In this document: positions 47,868 to 58,462 of the stretch, in pieces
Position numbering within the stretch: the stretch's first letter is position 1
How the letters are laid out: each line of letters starts with the position of its first letter
Assembly: GCF_000276665.1 (NCBI RefSeq)
Contig: NW_004955463.1
Location: 10,529,792-10,593,791 of the forward strand
From: Chinchilla lanigera
Taxonomy: Eukaryota; Chordata; Mammalia; Rodentia; Chinchillidae
Direction: 5' to 3'
Length of the DNA: 64,000 nucleotides
Made by a program: the position numbers and the translations under genes
The notes under the pieces: generated by a model
Seen by the model: only the letters and a program-made list of their open reading frames with translations
The model's database searches: none
Told to the model about the DNA's origin: nothing

Positions 47868-49475
47868 GAAAAGAAAGAAAAATCAACCCGGTACTGGCTA
47901 AAAAGCAGACCTGAGGATCAATGGAACAGACTGGAAGAAACAGCCACTACCAAAAACACACTCAGCCACCTAATCTTTGATAAAGGGTCCAAAGAAACTC
48001 ACTGGAAAAACGATAGCATCTTTAATAAATGGTGCTGGAAAAATTGGCTTAATACCTTCCAAAGACTGAAAATAGACCCAAGTCTGTCACCATGCATCAA
48101 ATTCAAGTTAAAATGGTTCACAGATCTCAATATTAAAACAGAAACACTAAATCTATTGGGAGAGAAAGGAGGTAAAAAACTTGAAGACATAGGGGTAGGC
48201 AGAGAGCTCAGGAACAAAATCCAAATTGCACGTGAAACACTTGAAAGAATCAACAACTGGGATCTCATCCTACTGAAAAGTTTCTGCACATCTAAAGAAA
48301 TCACCAGCACAGTAAAAAGAAAACCCACAAACTTGGAAAAAATTTTAGCTGATTGCCCCTCAGACAAAGGGCTTCGATCTAGAACATATAAAGAATTAAA
48401 AAATATCAGCCCCCCTCAAATTCAAAAACGCAATCCAAAAATGGGCACCTGAGATGAATATACACTTCTCTGAAAAGGAAATACAAATGGCAAATAACTA
48501 CATGAGAAAATGTTCAACATCATTAGTCATTCGAGAAATGCAAATTAAAACAACACTGAGATTCCACCTTACCCCAGTAGGAATGGCTAGCATTAAGAAA
48601 TCAACCAATAACAAATGCTGGTGAGGCTTTGGAGAAAGAGGAACCCTTCTCCAGTGCTGGTGGGAATGCAGACTGGTGAAACCACTGTGGAAATCAGTTT
48701 GGAGATTCCTCAGAAAACTAGGTCTAGAGGTCTCATTCAACCCAGCTATCTCCCTGCTGGGTATTTTCCCAGAAGATCTAAAAACATCATATCACAGTGA
48801 TATATGTGCACTTATGTTCATAGCAGCACAGTTTGTAATTGCTAAATTGTGGAAGCAACTGAAATGTCCATCCACTGAGGATTGGATAAGAAAATTGTGG
48901 TACTTTTATATAATGGAATATTACTCAGCTATAAAGAAAGATAAACTAGAGGCTTTTATAGGTAAATGGTCACAACTAGAGACCATACTCATAAGTGAAA
49001 TAAATCACACATGCATGTGCAAGCACCGCATTGTTTCACTAGTGTAAATCCTGAAGGAGTTAATTTAAACTGGGAGGTATGATAGACATTGTGAAATTAT
49101 AGGAAAACACTGAAGGGTAAAGGGTAACTGGGATGTGGGAAAAGAGAAGGGAAAGAAGGAGAAATTTTGTATGCATGTATATACAGGATAGTTAACATAG
49201 TTGTTGTACTGTCTTCTAATTATTTGCTGATAGAAACTGTCAATGAGTCCTTGATTGATCAATATTGCATGCGTCTATCTGTATTCATGAGAAACTACTT
49301 TGAATATATTAATATGTAATACAACAAGCATTGTTAATTTCCTACCACTTTGTTTGTAACTCTATGTTGTCTGTACTGTTCTTTTGCTCTTTTGTAAAAG
49401 GTTGTCTGTCTGTTAATGTTTTCCTTCTTTTATTTAAAAAAATGACATTAAAATTTAAAAAAAAAGAAAGAAAAG
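47868..49475 (+). mobile_element. L1, 5'-truncated: ORF2 C-terminus and 3'UTR
   Basis: Best preserved L1 coding remnant. Frame 47820-48452 reads L1 ORF2p from about its 17th codon: HLIFDKGS, IFNKWCWKNWL, LLKSFCTSKE, KILADCPSDKGL and RTYKELKN. After a frameshift near 48415, the next frame gives [41 protein letters not shown] and the C-terminus ending at 49047. An in-frame TGA at 48622-48624 follows NNKCW, at the same codon as in the copy at 9690. The 3'UTR ends A-rich near 49475. ORF1, EN and RT are absent. Confidence 0.95.
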
Positions 49476-49702
49476 ACAGAGATGGAGACTCCAGTCTCTC
49501 TTGCTTTAAAGTGTGCATAAAGTGGAGCGGTGGTCCCTACCTTGCATCTAGTCATGCAAGCCAGGAATTATCTTTTGTTGGTTTCAGCAACTGAAATTTG
49601 GGGATCTGTTTTTTAGCCCAATACAGCTGCTTCATCCTCAGTAACTGATGCAATAGGATTATGAATGCATCAGTCACTTTTGACTAAAGAACATAAAAGT
49701 AG

Positions 49703-49797
49703 GCGCTGGGGACTTAGCTCAGTGGCACAGGACCGGCCTGGCAAGTGTAAGGTCATGAGTTCGATTCCTGGTACTGGGCAAAAACAAAACAAAACAA
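49703..49797 (+). mobile_element. ID-type SINE
   Basis: GCGCTGGGGACTTAGCTCAG, then a slightly altered body, B box GAGTTCGATTCC and an AAAAC-repeat tail. AACATAAAAGTAG at 49690-49702 and 49798-49810 is a perfect 13-bp target duplication. Confidence 0.95.
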
Positions 49798-49810
49798 AAC
49801 ATAAAAGTAG

Positions 49811-51039
49811 AAGGCCAAAGTCTAAACAAAAATCCTCAAAAACAAATAAATGGAAAGCAGAGCAATAATAAAGATAAACAAAGTAACTGGTCCATTTGAT
49901 CTTGGTAAAATTTTATTTTCTAATTATCTTCTGCATCATTATTCTTAGATCTTCCTCCACAGTAAAATTTAATTCATAAATGAATCTCAAATCATATCTC
50001 TGAAAGTTCATGTATTTTCACTATTTGTTTGTTTTTACTTTTCTCCTGAATTATGATGGTACTGCTCAAATTGATCCCCTAGATCACTGATTTATTTTTC
50101 TTTTTATTGGTATTTACAAATTATTAATTTAACAATTGTTGCTCAATTGGCATTTAAGTGAGATTGAGGTTTCTTTCCCCTAGGACTGATACCAGGGACA
50201 TAAACAATAGCTTAAACGTAAATAAATTACTAATCTTTATAAATACTGTGAAAATTTCATCAAAAGCCATGTCAATTTATAATTCATCTCAGAGTTGATG
50301 AGTACCATATTTAAAACTTTTAACAACTTTAAACATAATTTTCTTTAGCTTAGCCCAACTATTGATGAAGACAGTTATAATTGTGTGCATTTTCTCTTGT
50401 GGTGTTTGTATTTCCATTTGTAAGCCTTTTTCCCAGTGATTTTTTTTGAGGGGGTATCTTTTCAATCTTGTACACTCTTATTACTCATGGATATAGAGTC
50501 TGATGTTAGTTTTACAATGGGGATAGAAGAGGAAAATAATAGATATGGTTTGCTCAGAAATAGTTCACAGATACCTGGACTATCAACGTGCATCTCACAC
50601 TCCAGGACAGATTGTAAGAAGAGTAAGATTATGTTCCTCTCTTCTCATGGCAATATAATGCTGTTCCAGTTCAGAAGAACCATCAAGTGTAGTATAAAGT
50701 AAAACTATAACAGTTGATGGAAACATCTTAATTTGTTCTGTATGAATTCTTCCATTGTTAATTGATAACTATGTTCAATTTCTTTTTATATATGTTTGTA
50801 TTATTCCTGTGGAGCCTTTGAAGGTTGAACATAAGGTAAGATGAGTTCAAAATTGTGCCTCATTTATTTTTCTCAGTATGTTCCATGACTTTTAGAATGA
50901 TATACAACTGAAGGAATCTTTCCAAATGAATCTGTCTAAATATGGCCTGAGTGATCCCAAACAGGAAGGAGGAAAGTTACAATTATAGCTAATTTTTAAT
51001 TTCTTGAGTTTTAATTTTTTGAGTTCTTTCAAAGAAAAT
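49811..51039. other. No recognisable gene
   Basis: AT-rich unique-looking sequence. The 88-codon plus frame at 50436-50702 has no recognised domain. Confidence 0.4.
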
Positions 51040-51814
51040 TTAAAAATTGTAATGATACATCAAGCCATGTTTTAGTATGTGAGTAAATTGTGAAGTCATT
51101 ACCACAATCAAGCTAATTAACATATACATCACTTCACATAGTTACCTTTTCTCTAAACCCACTTCAATATACTACTTGCTACATTTTGTCTTTTTTATAG
51201 CAGTCATTTTAACAAGACTTAATATCTCATTGGGGTGTTAATTTGCATTTGTCTGATGATTAGCGATACTGAGATTCACATACATTCTCGCCATTTTTAC
51301 ATCTTAGGTGAAATGTTTATTCAAATTATATGCTTGTTTTCAGTTGAGGTATGTGTTTTCTGCCTACTGAGTAGTTTGAATTCATACATTTTGTATATTA
51401 GTCCTGATCCATATCACATATATGGATGCTGACAATTATCTCTCATTCCATAAGTTTTTTCCTCATTCTTTTGATAATTTTCAGTACGGAAGCTTTTGGT
51501 TTCATGCAGTCCCACTTTTCTATTTTTGCTTTTTCTGTGTTTCAGGATACTTTTCCATTCCTTTATGTCTTTTTAAATTTGTTTCATTGATGTTTAATGG
51601 GTTTTAGGATATTAATTTATACCTGATATAAAATTTATTCTTAATAATTTTATTTTTGGTGCTATTTTAAGCGTGTAATTTCTTAAATTTCTTTAAGTCA
51701 GTTCTCTGTGTACAGTAATACTATTGATAATTATTGTATATTGACTTTTTTATCCTAAAATATTCCCGACAACAATTATTAATAACCCTATCCTTAACAT
51801 ATATATGTATTATC

Positions 51815-51994
51815 TCACTTTAGGAAACAACTTGTATAAATATTTTAATACTAAATTTATAGAGACATCATGAGATTAATGCAAGTTACCTCTGGCTTCT
51901 GTAACTACAGGAGGTGCTCAGAGTGGTGTTCATTAGCTTCCCAACATTTATTAATACAGGGAAGAGCTGCTTGGGTAACCTTGATCATTGAGAT
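51815..51994 (+). repeat. 180-bp inverted repeat, left arm
   Basis: Equal in length to its inverted partner at 52552-52731, with four mismatches by direct comparison (about 98% identity). Core words: GAGACATCATGAGATTAATG and GGGAAGAGCTGCTTGGGTAA. Not recognised as L1 sequence itself. Confidence 0.97.
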
Positions 51995-52042
51995 TGCTAC
52001 ATGTGCATTTTCAATTTCTTCTCTAAAGGCCTTCAGTGTAGG

Positions 52043-52046
<4 letters not shown>

Positions 52047-52083
<37 letters not shown>
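52047..52083. repeat. (TG)n microsatellite
   Basis: TG tract of about 37 bp in the spacer of the inverted repeat. Confidence 0.96.
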
Positions 52084-52088
<5 letters not shown>

Positions 52089-52551
52089 ATATGTGACATC
52101 CTCTAGGGTCCACACAGGAGGGTAACACCATCTGTTAACAAAACATCATACCATTTTTCTTTACCTGAAATTTTTGTACACATTATTTTGATGGAATCTA
52201 TACATATTCATGTTACCTGCAAGCACAACTGTTATTTCTCCTTTTCAGTATGGTGTCACTTCTATTTCTGTACTAATAGCAGTGGTGAATGTGGCAAAAC
52301 TTATTTTTTCCTGAACTTAATGGAAAAGTTTTAACCTTTTCTCAACAAAATATAATGTTGTCTACGGCTTTGTCGCATGTAGCCTTTACTGTGCTGAGGT
52401 ACATTCCTTCTATTCCTAATTTGCTGAGAGTTTTTAGTAAAGGTGTGGTGAGTTTGGTCAAGTACTGTTTTCTTCATCTGATGTGATTTTGTTCTTAATT
52501 TTGCTAATGACATGTACTACATTTACACATTTGCAATCCTTGCGTATATTG

Positions 52552-52731
52552 ATCTCAACGATCAAGGTTACCCAAGCAGCTCTTCCCTGTATTAATAAAT
52601 GTTGGGAAGCTAATGGACACCACTCTGAACACCTGCTGTAGTTACAGAAGCCAGAGGTAACTTGCATTAATCTCATGATGTCTCTATAAATTTAGTATTA
52701 AAATATTTATACAAGTTGTTTCCTAAAGTGA
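52552..52731 (-). repeat. 180-bp inverted repeat, right arm
   Basis: Inverted partner of 51815-51994 after a 557-bp spacer. Its left neighbour is L1 RT sequence; at its right end an AT/CA tract (52731-52753) precedes L1 sequence resuming near 52755. The arm therefore interrupts the L1. Confidence 0.97.
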
Positions 52732-53798
52732 TATATATATATATACACACACATACATTGCAATCCAGTGTTGAGCAATAATTGCATTTTAAGGATTAAT
52801 CTCACCTGATCATGGTATATGGTCATAAAAATGTACTGGTGAATCAGCTTGGTAGTAATTTCAAGAGAACGTTTTAATCTGTGATTATTAAGGATATACA
52901 TCTGCATTTTTTTCGTGTAGTATCTTTTTCAGGGTTTTATTTCATAGTTATGTGAAATCAAATAAATTTAGCCTCCGCAAATAAATTTCCAAGAATTTAC
53001 TCATCTTGTTTTTTCTTTTTTTAAAATTCAAAATTGATCAGTTTTTTTTAAATACATGGTGAAACTTACCCTTAAAGGAATGTGCCTTGAGCTGTATTTG
53101 GGGGAGGGGATTTTTGTGTTTGTTTGCTGTATTCTCTTTGTTTTTAATGGTTTGATATCTTTACTCACGATTTGCCTGTTCATATTTTGTATTTCTTCTT
53201 GATTCATACTTGGCAATTTATACATTTCTAGTTATTTATTCACATCTTCCAAGTTATGCAAGTTTGGATTGAATATTTGCTCATAACATTTTCTTATGAT
53301 ATTTTATATTGCTTTGATCTTACTTACATTTTTCTTTATTATTTATAAATGTTAGTGTTCCTTTTTTTGTCTAAATGCCAATTTTCTTTGTCCTTTCAAA
53401 ATTTACTTTTTTTAAATTTTTTTCTAGTACCTTCCAGTCTTTGTCTCATTTATTTTTGCTTTGATCTTTTCATTCACCTTTTGCTGCTAAAATGGGACTT
53501 TGTTCATATTTTTCTAGTTCCTTGCATTACAGTATAGGCTGTGTGTTCAAGGTCTTTAATTTTTCTTAGTGGAATTCCTCATAGCTATAACTTTTCCTCT
53601 TAGAACTGTTTTACTGTATTCGGTAAGATTTGCTATCTTATGTTTCCATTTTTGTTTTAAAATAATTCTTCTATTTTCCATTTGATCACTTCTTTTGACC
53701 TGTTGTATGTTCGCAGTTATTTAATTTTCAACCAATTTGTGAATTTTCCTTATAAAATTATTTATAGATTCTTCCCATTGTAGTCAGGAATGATATGA

Positions 53799-53910
53799 GG
53801 GGCTGGGGATTTAGCTCAGCAGCAAAAGCGCCTGCCTGGCAAGTGCAAGGTCGTGAGTTCGGTTCCCGGTACTGGAGAAAAACCAAAAAAAAACAAACAA
53901 ACAAAAAAAA
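53799..53910 (+). mobile_element. ID-type SINE (near-consensus)
   Basis: GGGGCTGGGGATTTAGCTCA, GCGCCTGCCTGGCAAGTGC, B box GAGTTCGGTTCCC, then an A-rich tail with CAAA interruptions. AGGAATGATATGA at 53786-53798 and 53911-53923 is a perfect 13-bp target duplication. Confidence 0.97.
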
Positions 53911-54162
53911 AGGAATGATATGAATTCAATCTTAAATTTGTTAAAACTATTTTGTGATCTTATCTGTGATCTATCCTAGAGAATGACCTATGTGCCCTGG
54001 AAAGAATGTGTTCTGCTGCTGCTAGAGGACATGTTTCATATATATCTGTAAGATATAATTTGTCTATAGTTTAGTTCAAATTTGATATTTTTTTCCTCTG
54101 TAGATGGTCTGCTTCTTTATGAAATATACATCATTTACAATTATTATGTCCTTTACATTGAT

Positions 54163-54252
54163 TCCTTTCATCTTGTTTTGAAATTCTGTATTACTTTTGT
54201 ATTTTTTTTGTCTTGTTGTTTTTTTGTGATTTTTTTTTCTCTTTAAAATAGA
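54163..54252 (+). mobile_element. L1 3'UTR stub (about 90 bp)
   Basis: CATCTTGTTTTGAAATTCTG, then a T/G-rich run and TCTCTTTAAAATA match the last part of the L1 3'UTRs ending at 16935 and 34735. It lies in the opposite orientation within the old minus-strand L1, which continues on both sides. Confidence 0.7.
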
Positions 54253-54469
54253 TTAACTCATCATTATGTAGTAGTCTTTTTTATCTATAGTGACAATGTT
54301 TGACTTAAAGTATTTATTTTGTATATAATTTGTAAAGTAGTTTTTATGTGCTTGGGTTTGTTTACCTTTTGTATGGAGTGTCTACTTCTGTCCCTTTCCT
54401 TTCAGTGTACGAGCATTTGTTATGGTTTAAATCTAAAAGTAGCTCCCGAAACCTCACTTGTTTGGAAAG

Positions 54470-54969
54470 TGTCTTAGGTACTTATTTCTTGCTGGGGCAA
54501 AATTTCTGACACTCACAAGTTAAAGAGGGGAAGGTTTATTTTGCTCACAGTTTGTAGAGATTTCAGTTCAGAGTCAGCTGACTCCAAGGAAGGGTGGCAT
54601 GGCAGAGGGACATGGTCTATGAGAAACAGTCCATGGCATGGGAGGTAGGAAGTCTCTACATGGACTGTTTCTCATAGATCATGTCCCTGGGGTCCATTGC
54701 CATCTCAGATGCTCACTTTACTTCTCTTTTCCATGTGGAGGGTCGGTAGACCTTTGGGTGGTGCTACAAACACTCAAGATGGGGCTTCCTATTACCCACA
54801 TCCAGAATAAGGCTAAACCAGTCAGTAGACTACTTTAGTTTTCATATCCTTAATCCATATTCACATACTCTTAATCCACATTCACACACACTAGACGCAG
54901 CTACTTCCACCCAACCATATGCATGAGCACAGGAGGCTTTGGGGTGACATTTACATACAAGCAGTAACA
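54470..54969 (-). mobile_element. MaLR-type solo LTR, copy 4
   Basis: Plus strand begins TGTCTTAGGTACTTATTTC and ends GCAGTAACA, the same family as the LTR at 5504. GAAAG at 54465-54469 and GAAGG at 54970-54974 form a 5-bp duplication with one mismatch. Longer (500 bp) than copies 1 and 2, with a near-perfect 29-bp hairpin at 54607-54687. Confidence 0.75.
54607..54687. repeat. 29-bp near-perfect inverted repeat
   Basis: Arms 54607-54635 and 54659-54687, one mismatch, 23-nt loop. Core: CTATGAGAAACAGTCCATG and its complement. Lies inside LTR copy 4. Confidence 0.96.
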
Positions 54970-55010
54970 GAAGGTGATTGGGTCGTAGGGGGCATTATAA
55001 CCGGCTTGTT

Positions 55011-55974
55011 GATAGTAGATTGTATCTGATTGGAAGAAGTCTGTCTCTGGGGAACTTGGATCCATATGAACAAATTTGGACTTTAGGCCAATGGAAATGG
55101 ACCTTGGGTTCACTGGAATCTGGAGTGATAGGGTGAATTTTGAACCTGGGTCATTGGTTAACAGCTTATAGTGAGTTGACTGTTCTGCCTGGAAATGCAG
55201 GGCTAGCTTGGAACATAAGTGCATGGTGCTGGTCTCATGTGTGAGGCTGTAAGAACAGGGGCTGGGATTTGGATGGTAGCCTGGCACTGAGGCTCTGTGG
55301 AGAAGGCCTAAATGTTACAGATATAACACTGCACATGGGGACCAGCCTATCCCATGCCATGGATGCTCTTACAGTCTGAGTACTTCGGTCTGGAGCCACA
55401 AGGGTCAGTCAGGTGGCAGGGGTCTTGGAGGCAGGCCAAATGGTGGGGTCAATTGTCACATCAGATGTTCACTTTACTCATCTTATCTATGCAGAACTTT
55501 TCTATTTTGCACTCTGTTGCCTGGGATTGATAGAGAAGAGCTGCTGATAAAGTAAAAGTGTCCTTCCGGCCCTCTTCAAGGCATCTTTTCTTGAAAATTT
55601 ATGGGGTATACTCACATCTAGATTATTAGCTTTGGTGAAATCTTTTGCGTGCAGATAGTTTTTCTAAATGATATTTGTTGTATTTACAGTTTGCAAGGGA
55701 AACAATTTAATACAGGACACATAATTTATAAAATTATAATAGTCACCCAAAGAGTCAAATACAAAAGAGTGCAGGAAATCTGTCCACACACTAAACACCC
55801 AAAGAATCCAGCTGAGATCCTGCATCCCACAGCAATGTCCTGCATGAGTCCAGCTGAAGACTTAGAGCCCGTGACAATGCCTCGTGCAAATCTGTTTCAT
55901 AGATCTGCTCTAAGGGAAGGCCAAAATTCAGTGGTGGAAGCTAGAGAGTCTGTACAAGCTGGATGAAGGATCTG
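55011..55974. other. Unassigned sequence, possible LTR debris
   Basis: GC-richer than average and may be eroded LTR sequence, but no termini found. The 128-codon minus frame at 54901-55287 overlaps an LTR and has no recognised domain. Confidence 0.35.
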
Positions 55975-56486
55975 TTCCAGCAGGCTGAGAGATCTGCACT
56001 GGAGCCAGGAAGCTACACTCAAAGTAAACACCAGAGCTCCCCCTGAAAAGTACCACAGCCCTCCTCTGGAAAGTGAGGTCCCAAGCTCCTCCAATGATGA
56101 AAACAGCTGAGTCCATATCAAGAAAGCCAGCCTGAGTCCATATCAAGACAAGCTTCTCCAGGAGATTAAACAGTGCACCATCTTCCCCTCTGGAGCTAGG
56201 AAGTGATGTTCAAAGTAAGGACCAGAGCTCCCCCAAAATGAACTGTAACCATTCGCAGTGACAACAAGCTCCTCCGATGATGAAAAAAATCCAAGTTCTT
56301 ATCAGGAAAACCAGAATGGCATGCTTCTCCAGGAGAACTGACAGCTCCTTAACAGTACTTAATTCTCTTTCTTTCCAGTCTGCCTCTTATGCTGCCAACA
56401 ATCCTCAGGTGCCCCCCAACCCAGCGCGGTGTTGATTCAGTTCAGCTGGGTGTTGCAAGCTGACCACCAGTTGTTAACCCGCCACA
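55975..56486 (-). mobile_element. Possible LTR with internal tandem duplication
   Basis: Minus strand starts TGTGGCGGGTTAACAACTGG at 56486, which looks like the TG start of a rodent ERV LTR. Inside are two tandem units of about 190 and 160 bp (56001-56191 and 56192-56352), both with CAAAGTAA, ACCAGAGCTCCCCC-like words and CTTCTCCAGGAGA. No 3' end, polyadenylation site or target duplication identified; the family is unknown. Confidence 0.4.
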
Positions 56487-58046
56487 ATATCTCAGTCAAG
56501 GGTGAGCAGTAGAACGTTCTTTCTTGTCATCTTGTTGATTTCACTTGTAGAACAGAATTGTTAAATTATGACTTTTATTTTTGCTATATTATGGTATTTC
56601 TTAAATATATATATGGCTGTAGAATAGTAATTTAAATATGTTTAAATTTTCAAGGAGCCTTTCAAAATGTACCAATTTTAATAAGTATGAATTTATTAAT
56701 AAAAGAGATAATGTAAGGTTTTCTGGAGTTTAAGTGGTATCATGCCTTGTAAATTGTTTCTGGTTCAAATCCTAGGAAGTTCCTGATCCTCCAGGCAGAA
56801 ACTGGAAAAAGAAATCAACCAAGCATGAAATAGTGTCGCTTACTTGTCCATTAGGTTAACAAATGATGTGAATGTAAAATATCACCTCACAAATTGCCAC
56901 TCTTATTCAACAGATATTGTGTTGGATAGGCAAGTAAAGGTATATAGGCAAATTTTATTTTAAAATCTAGACATGCAGTAGGACAATTTTATGCCACTGA
57001 AGCACTAAGAATGACCTCAACATCCTGTTTAAGGCATCTAGTAGCCTCCTGGGAGTCAGAGTTGGTTCCCTGTTGTGCCTCCTTGTTTAGTATTTGAGAA
57101 ATAGGTGGCCCTCTGTAAATACTTGCTGAGCTAAACCTGGAGATTGTAACACCATATACAACACAATATTTTAACAAAATATCTTCTTTGTCAACTTTGT
57201 TTCTGAAAGAAAATATTTCTTATAAAAAAGGACTAAGTAATTTTTAAATTAAAGTTTTATTTCTATTGGTACATATTTGTAGTACATACTGAATACATTC
57301 TTATGGAGAGCTAGTATATGTGCATAACACACCTTCTTTTTTATTCCTTCTCTGTCCTCTTTTTAGTATTAATTTCATCCCAGACAGTGACTTAGTTGAC
57401 CTTGTAAAAATGATAATATTTCTAAACTTTTAAAACATGTGCCAAAGAGAAAAAATTCTCTTTATATTTATAGTAATATTATTATACATAAAAGGGAATT
57501 TTGGATGTATAATTCCTTTCAAAATTGTTCTGGTATGACACCTATATAGTGATACCTCTATAGTAATGGTTTCATTATTAAAATCGCATACTTTTGGTGA
57601 TGTAATCAAAAGTATTCTAAAATATATGTAACAAACAAAGTTAATGGGAGCTTCTGAGTTCAGTGCCAAAGATTTTTGTTAGCATCCAGGAAAGGTAGAA
57701 GTAAATATCAAGTCAGGTAGGCAGTTTTGAGTTCATTAAATAGTAGAATGGGTGGCTTGCAAATGACTTTTCTAATTATGAAAATTTTCTAATTATCTAC
57801 AGTAGAAATCATTGGATTCTCACATCCATAGGAAAAAGGAAATAATCCTTCTTCTCCTTAGAAGTAATAAAGTGCTTTTCCCGGACACTAAGAGTGATTT
57901 AGGGATCAATATGAAAAAGGAAGCCAATTAAGAAGTCAACAATAATTTTTAAGGTTAAAATGTTTCAATTGTGAGTCACAAATGGCTTTTGATGCTAGGC
58001 AACCCCGGCATCAAAGCAAGGCTGTGGTCTTCTGAAAGAAAGACAA
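56487..58046. other. No recognisable gene
   Basis: AT-rich. Around 57245-57320 a T-rich stretch may be an L1 3' fragment, unproven. Confidence 0.4.
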
Positions 58047-58462
58047 AATCTTAGTTACTTTTCTCCTTGCTGAGACAAAATACCCAATACCCCAAGTTAA
58101 GGGACAAAAGGTTATATAGCTCACAGTTTCTAGTGGTTTCCATTCATAGCTGGCTGGCTCCAAGGCAGAGGGGCATCATAGAGGAGAAACAGTTCATGGA
58201 ATGACAGAGCAGGCAAAAGGCAGCAAACAAGGAGCAACAACCCTCTTTCTGTCCCTTATATCTTATCCAGGCTCCCCACCCTTGGAGTAGGTAGCACTCA
58301 CACCCAGGGTGGGCATCCTTCATCCTAGCATCACACTAAGTGTCAACCCCAGCATCACATCCTTAATCCCAGCACCGCACACTCTGGATCCAGCCACCTC
58401 TAAAAAGCCCCACCTATGACCTCATGAGGCTTTGGTGGAACATCTAGACATAAGCAATCACA
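58047..58462 (-). mobile_element. MaLR-type solo LTR, copy 5
   Basis: CTTAGTTACTTTTCTCCTTG, then CAAAATACCCAATACCCCAA, GCTCACAGTTTCTAGTGG and near the end CTCATGAGGCTTTGGTGG match the family of the LTR at 5504 in order. The terminal TG is mutated and no clear target duplication remains, so it is older. Confidence 0.75.

Larger units (their letters stand above)
51040..54417 (-). mobile_element. L1, long minus-strand copy (old)
   Basis: Plus strand reads as L1 reversed: 3'UTR (ATTACCACAATCAAGCTAAT near 51099), ORF2 C-terminus (TTAATTTGCATTTGTCTGAT near 51239), RT region (TGCTGAGAGTTTTTAGTAAA near 52422 and CTCACCTGATCATGGTATAT near 52801), then the upstream ORF2/EN region (AGAGAATGACCTATGTGCCC near 53978). 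Interrupted by an inverted-repeat pair, a (TG)n, an ID and an L1 3'UTR stub. No usable frame. Confidence 0.85.
54418..55010 (+). mobile_element. MaLR-like LTR start, split by another LTR
   Basis: TGTTATGGTTTAAATC at 54418 begins like a MaLR LTR in plus orientation; after a minus-strand LTR (54470-54969) the text resumes with GGTGATTGGGTCGTAGGGGG, also typical of the first 100 bp of these LTRs. Its 3' half is not recognisable. Confidence 0.5.

Noticed and set aside
47820..48452. 210-codon open frame, the longest in the window
   Set aside because: It is the C-terminal part of L1 ORF2 with chance upstream codons, truncated and followed by a frameshift and a stop. Not a host gene.
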